From Neofusicoccum parvum (Eukaryota; Ascomycota; Dothideomycetes; Botryosphaeriales; Botryosphaeriaceae): 64,000 nucleotides of DNA. The position numbers and the translations under genes are program-made. The DNA lies in the NCBI GenBank assembly GCA_020912385.1, contig CP087219.1, forward strand, positions 1,612,001 to 1,676,000, read 5' to 3'. The notes beneath the pieces are model-generated. The model saw only the letters and a program-made list of their open reading frames with translations, made no database searches and was not told where the DNA came from. Every line of letters starts with the position of its first letter. Position 1 is the first letter of the stretch. Of the stretch, positions 21,177-33,800 are shown piece after piece.

Positions 21177-22751
21177 TTACGCCGCCTGCTTAGCCTCAAA
21201 CTCGGCGGTCTCCTGAGCCTTCTTGGTCATATCGGCACCCTCAACCTTGCCGCAGAGAGTCTCGACCATGATACCAGTGATCTGGTAGGGGTCGGCGTTC
21301 GAGGCAGGGCGGCGGTCCTCGAAGTAGCCCTTGCCTTCCGCAGCGACAGCGCGGGGAACACGGACCGAGGAACCACGGTTTGCGACGCCCCAAGAGAACT
21401 TGTCATATGAGGCAGTCTCGTGCTTGCCGGTCATACGGGCCTGGTTGCCCTCACCGTAGACAGCCATGTGTTCCACTTGCCTTGCGGCAAGCTTCTCCAT
21501 AGCGGCCTCAATGTGCTTCATGCCACCCTCGGCACGGATCTCGGTTGTAGAGACGTTGGTGTGAAGACCGGCGCCGTTCCAGTCGCCGGGAATAGGCTTG
21601 GGGGCGAAGGTAACCTGGGCGCCAAACTCCTCGGCGACACGGTGAAGGATAAACCTGGACATCCAGAGCTCGTCGCCCACTAGTCGGAACCGTTAGTTAT
21701 GGAAGGGGAATAGTCGGGTTGTGTTACGTACTGCTGATGCCGGTGCAGGGGCCGACCTGGTACTCCCACTGAGCCGGCATGACCTCGGCATTGGTGCCGG
21801 AGATGTTGATGCCAGCGTACAGGCAGGCCTTGTAGTGAGCCTCAACAATGTCTCTGCAGAAGACCTTGCCGGTGCCCACACCGCAGTAGTAGGGGCCCTG
21901 GGGACCGGGGTAGCCACCCTTGGGCCAGCCGTAGGGCCAGCCGTTGATGTCGAGGAGGGTGTACTCCTGCTCAAGACCGAACCAGAACTCGTGCGACTTG
22001 TGTGCCTCCATCACGATGGCAGCGTCGTGGCGGTAGTTGTAAGGGTTGGGCTTGCCGTCGGCGCCCCAGGTCTCGCACATGACGAGAACATTGTCGCCGA
22101 GGCGGAAGGGGTCGGCGTAGAAGGAAACGGGGCGGAGGTAGACATCAGAGTTGTCACCCGGCGCCTGGCCTGTCGACGAGCCGTCGAAGTTCCACTCAGG
22201 AAGATCCTCGACCTTGCTGGGCTTCTCCTTGAGAGTCTGCGGGCGGATGGATGATCAGCGTGAATTCCCGGGAACAAGATCGAGGTGGGTGGGGGGTTGG
22301 CGCACGATCCCGCCCGATCCTCGCGACTCCAACGAGGCGCGGGTCAGCGGGAAAGTGGCGCCGTGCTCTTATCGCGCAGCGCGGCCGTGATAAGCCTGGA
22401 ACACAACCACTGGGCCGCAAAACACCAACAGCTCGCACCGGCGTCACACGGCAGGCGGTTGTGCGGCGCGCAGCTGCAAAAGGCGGGGAACGGCAGAATC
22501 GGACTTTGACTCACCCTGCACTTGGAGCGGACACCGTTGGAGCCGTCAATCCAGACGTACTCGGCGATGATGGAGCCCTTCTGGGACAGCTTGAGGTACT
22601 TCTCAAGCTATGCGACAGGTCAGCATCCGCAACCACAGCACGCGGGGCGCGGCGCAGCTTACGTTGGCGGTGTTGGAAACAATACTTGAGTCGGCCTGCG
22701 CTCCGGTTAGTCGGGCAGCTGGCACAAAGGCAGCGCGCGGGGACGCACCAT
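21177..22751 (-). CDS. glnA: Glutamine synthetase
   Basis: Exons 21177..21679, 21732..22236, 22515..22607, 22663..22695 and 22749..22751 give 378 aa. It is a eukaryotic type II (GSII) enzyme: [75 protein letters not shown] and the ATP/glutamate site [14 protein letters not shown] are all present. Known reaction: glutamate + NH4+ + ATP to glutamine, in the cytosol; the decamer is central to nitrogen assimilation. The first coding exon is just the ATG, followed directly by an intron donor; the next exon continues [11 protein letters not shown]. The 278-bp third intron carries two GATA motifs. The C-terminus has a 15-20 residue extension rich in Ala/Glu/Lys. Confidence 0.96.
22369..22393. promoter_or_regulatory. 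Paired GATA motifs in glutamine synthetase intron 3
   Basis: TTATCG (22369-22374, CGATAA on the minus strand) and TGATAA (22388-22393) match HGATAR sites within 25 bp. Further matches lie upstream of the gene at 23378-23383 (AGATAA on the minus strand), 23464-23469 and 24032-24037. AreA/NIT2 GATA factors are known regulators of fungal nitrogen genes; use of these particular sites is inference. Confidence 0.35.
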
Positions 22752-25700
22752 GGTGACTGGAATGTGCGGTGCTGGCTCAATGGGCAAGCGTGGAGGGCTG
22801 GAGCTGCGGCGGGCGTGTGAGACGGGCGTCTGCACGGGTCTGGAGAGGACTGAGGGGGAAAAGGGTTGTGATGGTGAGCGTGCTGAGGGCGGCGGCCCGG
22901 ATGTTTAAAAGGCAAGCGCGAGCGGCGTCAGGGTTCCTCTGCCCTGACGCCGCGTTGCGCCCACACGGGCAGTGCCCACGGCGCGCATCCCAAGGCTCCA
23001 CGCAGCAGCACAATCCTAGCCCAGGCCTTGACACCGATCCAGTCCACTCGAGCCACCGCCCGGCCAGGCACGGCCCCCAGCCAATCACTATTTTGTCTTT
23101 GACGACGATATCGCGTGCGCGCGCTCCGCTATCTCTACCCGCCTGCGGCTGCCCACTGCCGACGGCGAGTGCCCCGCCATCATGACTACGGGTGAGGCCT
23201 TTGTCTGCGGCCGCCCTCCTCGCGGCTGGCGCTGCGAGCTCGCGCAGGCTGGCGCTGACCGCCGTGCCGTGCGGCGGGCCTGCAAGGATTGCTCGTTTGC
23301 GGCAGTGTTGGACGAGGATTCCGCCGCTGTGGATTTGCGGGCTGGGGACCTGCAGCAATACCAAGCCGGACGGTGACTTATCTGCGGCCGTGCTGCGCTG
23401 CTGGCCGACGCGCATCGCCGGGTCCTCATCTCAGGAGCACATCTCGCGCGGCGTCGTGCCATCAGATAGGCGCTCCTGCCCAGAACAGCTCGCACCGGCA
23501 GCCATCGTCCTGTGCCGCATCCACAACGGCCGCACCCGCCTCTCAGGATCGCGCAGCAGAAGACGGGCATCTGTTCCCGCGGGCTGCCCCCAGTGCCCCC
23601 GTCGCGCGCGGCGGGTGACGATGCGGCTTTTTACAGAGTTCGCGACGTACCCCGCAGAAGATTGGCTCGTCACAGCCAAGCGTCCAGGATGCCAGGATGC
23701 GCAGTGGGTTGCGCAGGGCCGCCGCCGGGCTCGACGCGCATTTTTTGCTTCCCATGTGCGCTGCGACCCCACGCGCTGCAGGCCAGCGTCTGCGAGCGGC
23801 CGTCGCCAGCTCCCAGCGCGCGCGAGGCCTCCCCAGCAGCCTCCGCCATCGCCGCCGCCGGCTGCGACCACGGCAGCACCCACGCGACGCCCGACGTCAA
23901 CCGCCCGCCGTCGCCGCGGCAGCAGCACGAGCCCCCCCGCTGGCTCGTCGGCCGCAGCGACTTCGGCAAGCTCGCACCCCAACACGCACCCGCGGGTGGC
24001 TGGCTGGCGGCCAAGCTCAGGGTCTGTCTCCTTATCGCGCCCCCCTATTGGCCCGTCCGCCGGCGATGACAAAGAAAACGAGAGCCCGGCCGGCTAAACG
24101 CGGTTCGGGAAGATCGGCGCTGATTCACTGTCTCCCGAATCCACACTTCTGTGCGTCCTTCGGGCGTTCTGCTTGCCGGATTCAGACGCCCTTCTCTATT
24201 CTTGTGCTCAACCATGGCGCAAGGTCCGCCGCCAGAGCCGCCAGAGCGCTCCGGTTGCCACGGCGTCGCCTGACGGGCGTTGCTGTTACACATCGCCGCC
24301 CTTTGCTGCGGTTCGAATAGGGGCCGCGTGGTACTCCCAGAGCCTAAGAATAGGGCACTTACGTTTAACCAGTCTTTTTGCGCTTGACCGGCCGAGACGC
24401 GCCCTCCTTTTTCCCGAGGCGCCGCCGTCGCGGTCTCGGACGCGACTAAGATCAACGGGCTCTTCCATTGTTCTTACGAGCGCTTTTCATGGGTGAGCGA
24501 CGCGGTGCACCGCCTTTTCGACGTGTGCTTCCATGGGGAACGGCCGACGTTCCAGAAGGCCGCGGGCGGGGGCACAGACGCGAAAACTGCCCGGAGCCGC
24601 CCGCCACTCCACACCCGCTCCAGCCACGAGGCCTCCCGTAAACACCCGCTCCATCTGCACTCCGGATTTTCGTCTGCCAGCGCGGATTAGGGAAAGCACC
24701 TCAGCCTCAACGCTCTGGGCAGTCGCTCTGCTCCGCTCCCGCTCTCGCTAAGCCCCTGCAACACGCTCGGGGACGCTGTGTGGAGAAGATTGCGCGATGT
24801 CGCCGTTCCCGCTCTGCAGCTGCTCAGGGGTGCCGCCTGCTGCCAGCGACGCGGGAGCGGTTGCCCACCACGAAAATAACACCGTAAACTTGGAGAACAA
24901 CGCGATGCCCGCCGATCGTGCGTCCGTGTGCCTGCTCAAAGGGCGACATCAGACGACGCCGACGGCACTTGGAGCCCAATCTGACCGTGGCCCTTGCCTC
25001 AAGGTCCCAATCCTCCACCTTCTGCCGGCTGCAGACAAGCGGTGGCTGGCTCCAGCTGGCCTGAAGTCTGTCGTCAGCGAGACGCGTTCCTGAGAAGCCG
25101 CTCTTCCGGGCGGTCCGCTCCCGGGTTTGGCGGATCAATCATGGATGTCGTTGACTTCGAGGGCCTAGGCTTCTTCGAGCTCTGGGCTGGACAGGGTCAG
25201 GCCTGGCATGTCCGCCCAGTGATAAGCTTTCTGGTCCTCCCTGGAGAATCGTCCTCGCATTCATACGTGTCACGGCAGCGGGTGGAGGCGGCGTCGTCGG
25301 ACGCCTTCTCTGCACAAATCCAATCCACGGCACGGTCTCAGTGAGCTACACCGATAGGTTGTACCAAGCCTTGGTAAGCTCTTGTTATTTTGGATAAACA
25401 ACCGGGAGAGCCCAGGCACACCGACTTCGGTGGAGCCATCCGGACTCGGAGCCCCGGGTGGGGACTGGAGTGCTACCCCTCTTCCCGTATATAAGCCACT
25501 CCGCTCCGCTGGGTCAGACATGTTTCTGATGAATCGGCCACTATAATTCAGTAGTCCGCCAGCCTTCTGGAGATTTGCTTCTTTGGGAGTCTGCATGCAT
25601 CACTTCGCTAAATGGACCTATCACGGTAAGTGGGAGCTTATCTAAACTTCAGAGTCGTATCTATCATGCACGTCATATGCCTGTGATCGCGCACTACATT

Positions 25701-25803
25701 CAGAAAAAGAGCAAGAAGAAAATGTTTCCATCAATATTCTGCCTACATGGCGAGGATAATTAAACAGCGCGAATGATTGCGCTCCAGAAAAGTAAACACT
25801 AGG
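22752..25803. other. Long GC-rich region upstream of glutamine synthetase
   Basis: About 3 kb. Up to about 25.3 kb it is GC-rich and every frame has long fortuitous openings on both strands, but codon content is Arg/Pro/Ala-rich with no domain. A TTTTAAA element (minus strand, about 22902-22908) lies some 155 bp before the GS start codon and could act as a TATA element. The last 500 bp are AT-richer. No gene, tRNA or repeat family recognised. Confidence 0.45.
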
Positions 25804-26561
25804 CTACCCTATGCAAACAAAAACGAAGTCTCCTCGACTACGATCGTTACCTCCAACACAAGTCGGTGAATACCACCTTCGTCCCGAGCACCCAGACCCG
25901 TGGACCCAAAAACCGACCAAGTATCCACCTAAGCTCCCGAAGGAACAGGAAATGACAAATCAGCAACAAGAAGAACCACCTCCCGTCAAACCTACTCGAC
26001 GGAATAATCAGCCCACTTACCTCGATACCCCCAGAGGCAATATTGCTCCTCATCAACCCTCGCTTCCCTGGCATCCCCATCATTCCTCGCCCTCGCCCTC
26101 TCCACCTCCCGCCACGCCCCCGAGCTCACCCCCGCAAACGGCCGCCACATGCCCGCCGCCGACCCCGTCGACGCCACCGACGCGCCGTCGTCCAGCCTCT
26201 CCTCAACCGCCCGCCGCCGCGCGCACTCGCCGCACTCCCAGGCGACATCCCGCGCGCCCAGGTCGTCGGCGAAGTCGCACGGCACGGTGACGATCCTGTC
26301 CGTCGTCGTCGTCGTTGTCGTGGTGGTGGTCGTCGTCGTCGTCGCCGTTGTCGTCGTGGTGGTTGTGGTGGTGATCGTCGTCGTCGTCGAGCGAGCAGCG
26401 CAAGCCCCGGCCGCGGTGTAAGCCATGGACGTTTGCAACGGGTGCGTCGAGGACAGGTGGGCGCCGACGCGGCGTGCCCGCGGGCACGCCTCGCCGACGA
26501 AGGACGGCCGCTGCGACCAGTGGCCGCAGGCGTTGTGGAAGATGGACTCAAGCTGGCACAT
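25804..26561 (-). CDS. Hypothetical protein with poly-threonine tract
   Basis: Proposed exons 25804..25928 and 26021..26561, 221 aa. The ATG at 26561 begins MCQLESIFHNACGHWSQRPS, a Cys/His start common in small fungal proteins of unknown function. Residues about 65-95 are an almost pure Thr run encoded by an imperfect GTC/GTN trinucleotide tract. Then come DRIVTVPCDFADDLGARDVA and WECGECARRRAVEERLDD. A consensus donor GTAAGT at 26020 and a TTAG acceptor at 25929 with a TGCTGAT branch site extend the protein in frame; without splicing it stops at 25992. Function unknown. Confidence 0.55.
26298..26390. repeat. Imperfect trinucleotide (GTC/GTN) microsatellite
   Basis: A run of GTC, GTT, GTG triplets on the plus strand, inside the threonine-rich coding region on the minus strand. 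It keeps the reading frame as Thr codons with occasional Ile/Ala. Confidence 0.9.
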
Positions 26562-29500
26562 GCCCGCGCGCCGGCTGTCGCGCCGGCGGGTGCGCTTGGG
26601 TGGATGGGGAAACGGATAGGGCGGGTTGATGTGGTGGGGTCTCTGGGGGTTGTGGTTAGTGGGTTGGAGAGACACGGAAGCGGTTGTTGATGGTGGGGCT
26701 GTGGGAACCGTGGTGGGTAAGTGAGTGTGATGTGCCGGCTTTCTTTTTGCTCCTCTCTCTTGGCTTTCTCGTAGTAAAAGATGGGTTCGTTTCTTTACCG
26801 TATGAGCCTGTCAGATGGTCACGAATTGTTCTTGAACTTTGTTTTTCAAGAAATGAAAAAGAGCGAGAGAGAAAAGCAGGTTCACTGGGGATGATGAGGA
26901 AAGGGGGAAACCGTGCGGTTTCCAAGGAGGTGAGGATACTTATGCAAGTCGCGTCCCGGAATTGTTGTCTGCATTGTTCGGATGGCTGTGGTGTTAGGGT
27001 GGGAGGAATAGAGGGGTCGACTAACTACGAGAAAGCAGTATTGGGTTGAGAGGCAAACAAGGTCTTTGTTCGGGGATAATTTCGTTTTCCCGTGACGGAT
27101 GGACAAAGACGGCATTGTAGGTTTGCAATGCAAAAACAATGCCTGTTCAATGCTCGGACAAGGATAAGTTGCGGTTAGGGGAACTGGCAGGCGGCTGAGT
27201 GTGGAAGCGGGTATCCTGTGATGGATAGGTAGATTCGCAAGAAGGGCAATTGCTACTGGAGAAAGACGAGATGACGAATTAAAATATTCGAGGCAAACAG
27301 GAGACCTCATACTCTAGAGAACTTTCTTGAGCTTTGCTGTCCGATTTCCATCCATTGTCCTTTTAAGCAAACATGCGTTCGTATTGCTGACTACTAACGT
27401 AATTGGGAACAATGCGTAGTGAATAGGTTGACTACTGATGTAGAATAAGTGATCACGATCATTTTTGTTAGCCGTATGGTAGGCCTATTGAAAGACATGG
27501 AAATTTAGCTCTTCAGAGGTGAATTCAGATGAAAGTCCAGGCTGCGTGGTCGCTGGAGTGCTTCAACTCCTTCCAACAAAAGAGAATGACGTGTTAGGAG
27601 TAGTAGATGGATCTTCTTAGACTACCGATAGTCTACACTGAAATTAAAGATATGTAGAAGAGATCCGAGCCGTAATTTGTCTCCCGTTTACGCCTGCTCC
27701 AGAGAACCTTCCGACTGAAAAGAATGTTATGGATTGGACGAACCCATATTTAGTTCACTCGTTTTGCAAACCCTGTGTCTCCTACTCAATCCTAATTTGC
27801 TGCGTTCGACTTCTTCCTTTTTTTTTTTTTTTTTTTTGCAATTCCTTGTCCAAAGGACCAGTAAAACAATTCACTTCGGTACCTTTCCTAACAAAAAGGA
27901 CGTAGATGATGAAAGTAAACAAAGCATCTTCACCACCTAATAGCTGTCCACCATTGAAAAGCTACCCACGACTTATAGATTATTTGCTAACGTGATAGTA
28001 GTATTTCTTTGATAGGAATGGGTTGCAAAACCTGGGATGCACGTGCCTATGTGCGCAATACTGGCAGGTAACCACGAGACGTATCACTCTTGCACCGATA
28101 GAACATTTCCGAGCATCGAATGTATGATCATCGGACTGTGAGACGATGGAGAAAGCCGTGTTGTATATAGCCGGACTTTTGCAGCCGCGTTGTGCGACCG
28201 TGGCTCGGGTTGACACTTGACTGCGTGGGGGCTAGGTTTATGTAGATCAGTGCTGCTTACATCCGCGTTGTATTGATGGGAGGGTGCGGACAAGAACCTT
28301 AAACTGAGTGAATCCGCCTTCATTCTTCAACGGTTGACCGAAATCGACTTAAGTTCGACCAGTCTATGGGGTTCAAGGTGTCGCCTTGTCGCACCGCAAA
28401 TCGCTGCTGTCTGTGTCTGTGGTGCGGCATCTACGGAATGCCGTGTTGCTTAGCCGTACATCTACGGAGATCCAACGGGTTTTCGGTATGGTTCATATGG
28501 GTTGGGCGTCAAAACTTAAGAGGCAGGGGTGATGTTAACGGTGCTGTGGAGGTATGTTGGAGATGCTATATTCTGTCGTCCGATCGGAAGGTTGGTGGTA
28601 CTCGTACCAGGTTTTTTTCTTGTCGTCGGCAGCGCGGCCGATTTGCGATTGCTCGGAGATTTAGGGGACGGGAGACCCATACCATATAACACTCCACATT
28701 ATATCTCGCTCCACCAATATATTTCTTGCTCGACCAAATATGAGAAAAAAATCAAGAGAATGATGTATGTCAGATTTAAGCCGAAACGATGGTTGCGACA
28801 GAGCATTCCTTCTCACGATCGATGACGTTGTGCAAGTATCAACGAGAATAAAGAGGTGACGGCTAGTCGCGGAACGCGAAGTCACGTGGGGTGTCTTGCA
28901 ATTCCAAAAGGTCGTCTGGCATGGCTCGATTGACAGGTGAGATGGATGGAGCGGAGAGGATGGTGGGATAAATTTAGTGTTGCATGCAGACTGGAAAGTA
29001 TCGGACTGGCGGTCGGTGCAAACGCAGGCAAGAAAGTTTCTCTTCACATCAAGGCAGAGCTACCGGTGCAGCGGCTCGTGCTATAGGAAGGTGGCTCGGC
29101 AAGTGGGGCGTTTGGATGCAGGTGGAAGCCCATGACTTGTGTGCCCGTCTCAAGCAATGGCGGGCAGCCGAGATAGGCAATGGAAGCGTGTTTCAGGCGA
29201 TGCAACCTGAGGCAGGCACGCGTTCGCGAGTCTCTGGAGCGAGCCTTTGGGGAGATCGGCGGCCCTCGTATACCCGCTCAAGCGGCAGGCGCCGGCGACG
29301 GCTATTTCGAATCGGGCCACCTGGTCGCCGAGGGGTGCGATGGTGCTCGCCGTCGCCCGCGGTGGCTTGCGCTGGGCGATGGCGCGTGCCAACCGAGACC
29401 GTGTCGCTCGCACAGATGCTGCGGCCACGTGGGAAGGCGGTCCAGCAGCCGGCGCAGGTCTTGACGCCGGTGGCTTGCTTGCTCGAGCGTGAAGAAGCTC

Positions 29501-30883
29501 TCGGGGGGCACGGGCGTATTGCCTGGCTGCCGCCACGTGGGAGCGCGCACGCCGGGGGCAGCAGAAGAGACGCGGCCTGACTCGAGCGGCTCGTCGGGGA
29601 CAGCTCCATCCAGCTTGGCGAACGGCCGATCGCTTAAAGTGACGGCCGTCGTCGAAACGCAAATCTGGGAGTGTCGTCAGCGGGCGCGGCGACGACCTGC
29701 GCTGCTCGCGCTGCGGGCGTGCTCCTGGTGGTCAAGCGGCCCCTGACGCAGGCACGCACTGGGATGGCTGGTCGTGATTGCGCGCGGAGAGCCAGGCAGC
29801 GCTCCAATTCGCCTGCGCAGGTGGAAGATCTCCCGAACCGTCGATCCGAATGGGACGGCCAGATGCAAACGGGCGCTGGACCTTGCGTGGCCGCGCACTG
29901 CCATTCGCCAGCCACCGCGCTCGCAGCGCCCTCGGTTCCGCCGCGGCGCGCCCGCCAGCCGTGTCGCGATGGCGACGAGGGCCGTCCTTGCGCTGGGCGT
30001 GCGGCTGGGACGGCGGTGCTGCGGCGCGGCGTGGGCGGGCTCGATGCCATGCAGAAGCAGTTTCAGCGGTCGTGCTTGTCGCGGGTTGATGGGGCGCGCG
30101 CTGCTGTGCCGCGCCGCGGAGAGGGCCTGCGCCCAGATGTGCTAGTGCGGGAGCGTAGCTTTGCTAGCAGCGCGACGCGCGAGAAACCAGCAGGCGCCTG
30201 CTGCGCGCGCTGCTAGCTGCCGCCGCTACTCCGCGGCCAGAGCTCAGGAGGCGGCCGCGCCCAGCACCGCGAGCTCGACAGCAGCCCGGCGTTTCCTCTC
30301 ATCTGCGCTGCATTGCTGCTGCTGCTGCGCTGCGTCTGCGTCTGCGCTGCGTCTGCGTCTGCTTCCTCCGGCGCGCGTGCTGCTCCACTCTGCCCGGCCG
30401 CCGTGCCCTGCTCTGATTGCTGCGACCCACCAGGCCGCCTTCCGGCCGTGTGCCTGTGCTATACAATACGGGACACCGATCGACGCGGGGGTAGCGGCAG
30501 CATCCCCTCGAGCAAAGGCCCGACCTTGTCCCCCCCGAGTCCGCTTCTCCTACGCCTCAAGCGACAGAGCTGCAGGCCGCATCCCGCGTGCGCGCTGCCA
30601 ATTGTCGTCGCTGCAGCCCGCTCCGAGCCATGCGAGGCTAGCAGCCCTCAAAATCCCCGACGCTCGCTGTCCTCCCAGGCTCTCGTCCCGCTGCCCAAGC
30701 CCCTGTCCGCGCTGCGCAGCACGAGAGCGCTCACCTGTGCGACCGCGACACCGCCTAGCGAACCAGCCCTGCCGGCACTTGAGCCGCCATTGGTGAGTCG
30801 CACCGTGAGCAGGCGCCGTTTTTATACTCCAATTCGCCCGCGATCCGCCTGGCACCGCGCCGCGCTCCCACGACTCCCGCGGA
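26562..30883. other. 4.3-kb region without recognisable genes
   Basis: 26.6-28.9 kb is AT-richer, with many stops and a T20 homopolymer at 27818-27837. 29.0-30.9 kb is strongly GC-rich with overlapping frames on both strands, Arg/Ala-rich and without domain signal; it probably holds the promoter and long 5' UTR of the gene starting at 30884. No tRNA-like fold noticed. Confidence 0.45.
27818..27837. repeat. Poly-T homopolymer (20 nt)
   Basis: Twenty consecutive T residues in an AT-rich intergenic stretch. Could be a retroposon poly-A remnant (minus strand), but no flanking element is seen. Confidence 0.9.
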
Positions 30884-33800
30884 ATGCATCGCCTGCCGAA
30901 GCAGCAGGACGAGGGCGCCCCCTCGCCGCGCTCGAGTCGCCCGCCCAGCATCAGCAGCGATCGCCAGTCCACCGCCGGCTCCACCAGCACGATTGCCGCC
31001 GTCTACGTCCCCAATGCTTTTTCCCCGCCGCCCGCATACGTCGCCGTCTCCGCCGCGTCGCAGATCGTCACCGACCACCAGAATGCCACCCTGCTCGACG
31101 AATTGACCCCCGAAGAGGCCGACAATGTGCCCGCCGAGAGCGCGCGCTTCTCCGAGGAGGCTCTGGGCTTGCTCAATGGCTTCCTGGATTCGCTGCTCTA
31201 CTCGGTCCTGGCCACCGGCCGCTCGCAGTCGTTGACGACAATTCGCCCCGCCGTGCAGGAGGTCCTGAAGCCAAGACTGGCGCGTGAGGCCATACGCGCG
31301 GCGGATGAGGAGCTCTCGGGGCTTCTGGCCGGCGAGGAGGACGAGGAGTTCCCCAATGGCCAGGGCGAGAAGTGGAATCTCGAAACTGTGTTCAAGCGCA
31401 CGCGACTGCGCATAATGGTCTACACTCGACTTGGCGAGCTTGAGGACGAAGACGAGGAGCGCTTCCTGGAAGAAGACGACTCCTTTGCCATTCCCGGCGC
31501 AGACGACTCCATGAAGGACGCTGGTCTGGTTTCGTGGGCTGCCGCTATCTTCCTTACGTCTGTAATCGAGTACATCGCCGAGCAGACGCTCATAGTAGCC
31601 GGTCAGGCCGCGTTCAACCGGGTGCGGGGCAAGCGGAAGAAGAACGAGCAGTTGCAAGCAAACGGCCAAGCTGATTTCGAAGAGCTGGAGCGTGTCATTG
31701 TGCAAGACTATGACATGGAGAAGGTGGCGCTGAACTCTACATTAGGACGCCTTTGGCGGACCTGGAAAAAGTCGCACCGCGCGCCCATCACGCCCATCAC
31801 TGCGTCTGCACGTTCTTCTTTTGCTCGCTCTGCTTCCTTCAACTTCGGCCAACGCAGATACAGCACCGGAAACGCGCATGATGCGCCTAGCGCTGCCGCG
31901 CTCGAAGACGTGCCCGAAGTGGAGCACTCAGAATGCGACATCGCAGCAAACATTCCGTTGCCAATCGGTGACAACGATGTTGCTGAGATCGAGGTCCCCG
32001 GTCTTGCCAAGACGTATGAGGTCAATGACGAGGATGAGCGCCTCACTCCGACGCCGGTTGTGCGTCATGCGAAGCAGCGCCCTATGAGCTGGCTTGCTGC
32101 CCCTGGATCAGGCCGTCAATTGCTTCGCACACGTTCCAATTCAATGCCCTCACTTAAGCAGGTTGCCGCCAGGCAAGCATCGCAGACCAGCGAGGAGACA
32201 TCTGGAACGCCGCCCTTCCGGACCCCAGCGGAATCCTTTACCCAGCGCGAGGACTACATCGCTGAGGGAAACCAAATACACGACATCGAGGAAGAGAAGG
32301 ACAATGTCGACGACGAGAAGGAACAGTTCGATGACAAGGACCGCGAAGACATTTCATCTATAATTGCTGAAACCGGTTCCCTTCCCGGAACTGCGTCGCC
32401 ACCTCCGGCAACAAGGCCCAAGAGTATCGTGCGGTCTCGCTCCCCAAGACCGCTCCAGATCGGGCGGGACATTCTTGCCAACGCGAAGCCAGCTGGTAAG
32501 TTAGAGTTCATCGAATAGAGTTGCCCAGAATCACCGTACTAATTGAGTCCAGACACCAATCGTGCCAAGAGAGAACCAGTTGAGAACAAGGTCCAGATCA
32601 TTCAAAAAAAGCCGAGCGCGAAAGCGCTTGTCTCGGAAAAAGAGAACAACAGGTCATTCAGACCTTCGCCTACTCCCGAGCCAGAAATAATTGGGTTGGC
32701 GAAGACGTCCGATATTGCCAAGCCGGCACCTCCTTCGCCGCTTCCTGCAGAAGCGGAGGATGCCGCGCAAAAAGAAAAACGGCACACACGCCGGCTCTCC
32801 GCATCCCCTCCTGTTGCTAGAAACAATGTGGCTCAGTCCGTAGAAGCTCCCCCCGCAAAAGACACCTCAAAGGAATCGTCTCCAGACTCTGTCAAGGCAG
32901 CCACGAAGGAGGACTCGCGGCCGAGCTCGCCCTCAAGACATACGCCTCCTGGCGAATTAGGAAGGGAGAATGAAAATGGAGTCTATGGCAACAACCGCGT
33001 CAGTCGAGGCTTCCGTTCGCAGACGGTCTCTACTCAGGCGTCACAAACGATCCCGCAGGGTCCGCCGTCGGTTTCTGCGTTGTCCTCTCAAACCAGGGAC
33101 AGTTCCACATCGCGGAAATCACACGAAAGCTCGCGAAGCTACAACCGCAGTCGAGCTGCCACGGCTGACTACGGCGTGGACCGCGCGGCTCTGCAGCGGG
33201 TGTCCTCTATCTCGTCTGCTGGCACCTCCATTCTTCACACTTCTCGAGGCTCTGAGTCGAGCATTCCCATTACTGGCAACCGACGCCCCACGGTCAACTC
33301 AAGAAAGTCTGAGGACGATCGCGCTCGGGATTTTGATGCCGCCATAGCTCAAGCAGACACAGTCTACTATACTCTCACCCCCGAAAGAATGCGCGAGGTA
33401 AGCAGGGAGCGTGAGAGAAAAGAGAAAGCCGCGGCTGAGGCCCGAGACCAGGCCGCGCATTCCAGATCTGCGACACAAGTTACAGTCTACCCTCGCGTAG
33501 TTCATACCGGATCGGGTTCTCCCCAGATGCCGCAGCGCTCAAATTCCTCTTCGCGGGGATCTACGAGTAGTAAGCAGGGCAAAAGCACAATCTCCGACGA
33601 TTCTGCGAAGGAAGCGAAGGCAACGCGACCCACCCCAATTAATCAAGTCGGAAACATCTACACGCGAAACAAGTACATGCCCCGAGAGCCAAGGGTGCAG
33701 ACTGATCCGACCTTTGACCTGCGCGACTTCCTAATGTCAACGACCCCTAACAACGGCAACAAAAACGTCGCGCCAATCGACACCACCTTCTCGCGCACCG

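Noticed and set aside
23431..24097. Long open frames on both strands in the GC-rich block upstream of glutamine synthetase
   Set aside because: Arg/Pro/Ala-rich translations in all frames without motifs; explained by base composition.
24306..24320. GGTTCGAATAG resembling a tRNA T-loop (B box)
   Set aside because: No A box at the proper distance upstream and no acceptor-stem pairing by eye.
26149..26421. Plus-strand poly-Val frame over the trinucleotide repeat
   Set aside because: Shadow of the threonine tract encoded on the opposite strand.
29150..30216. Overlapping long frames on both strands
   Set aside because: Same compositional artefact; no domain, no consistent start, no splice logic.
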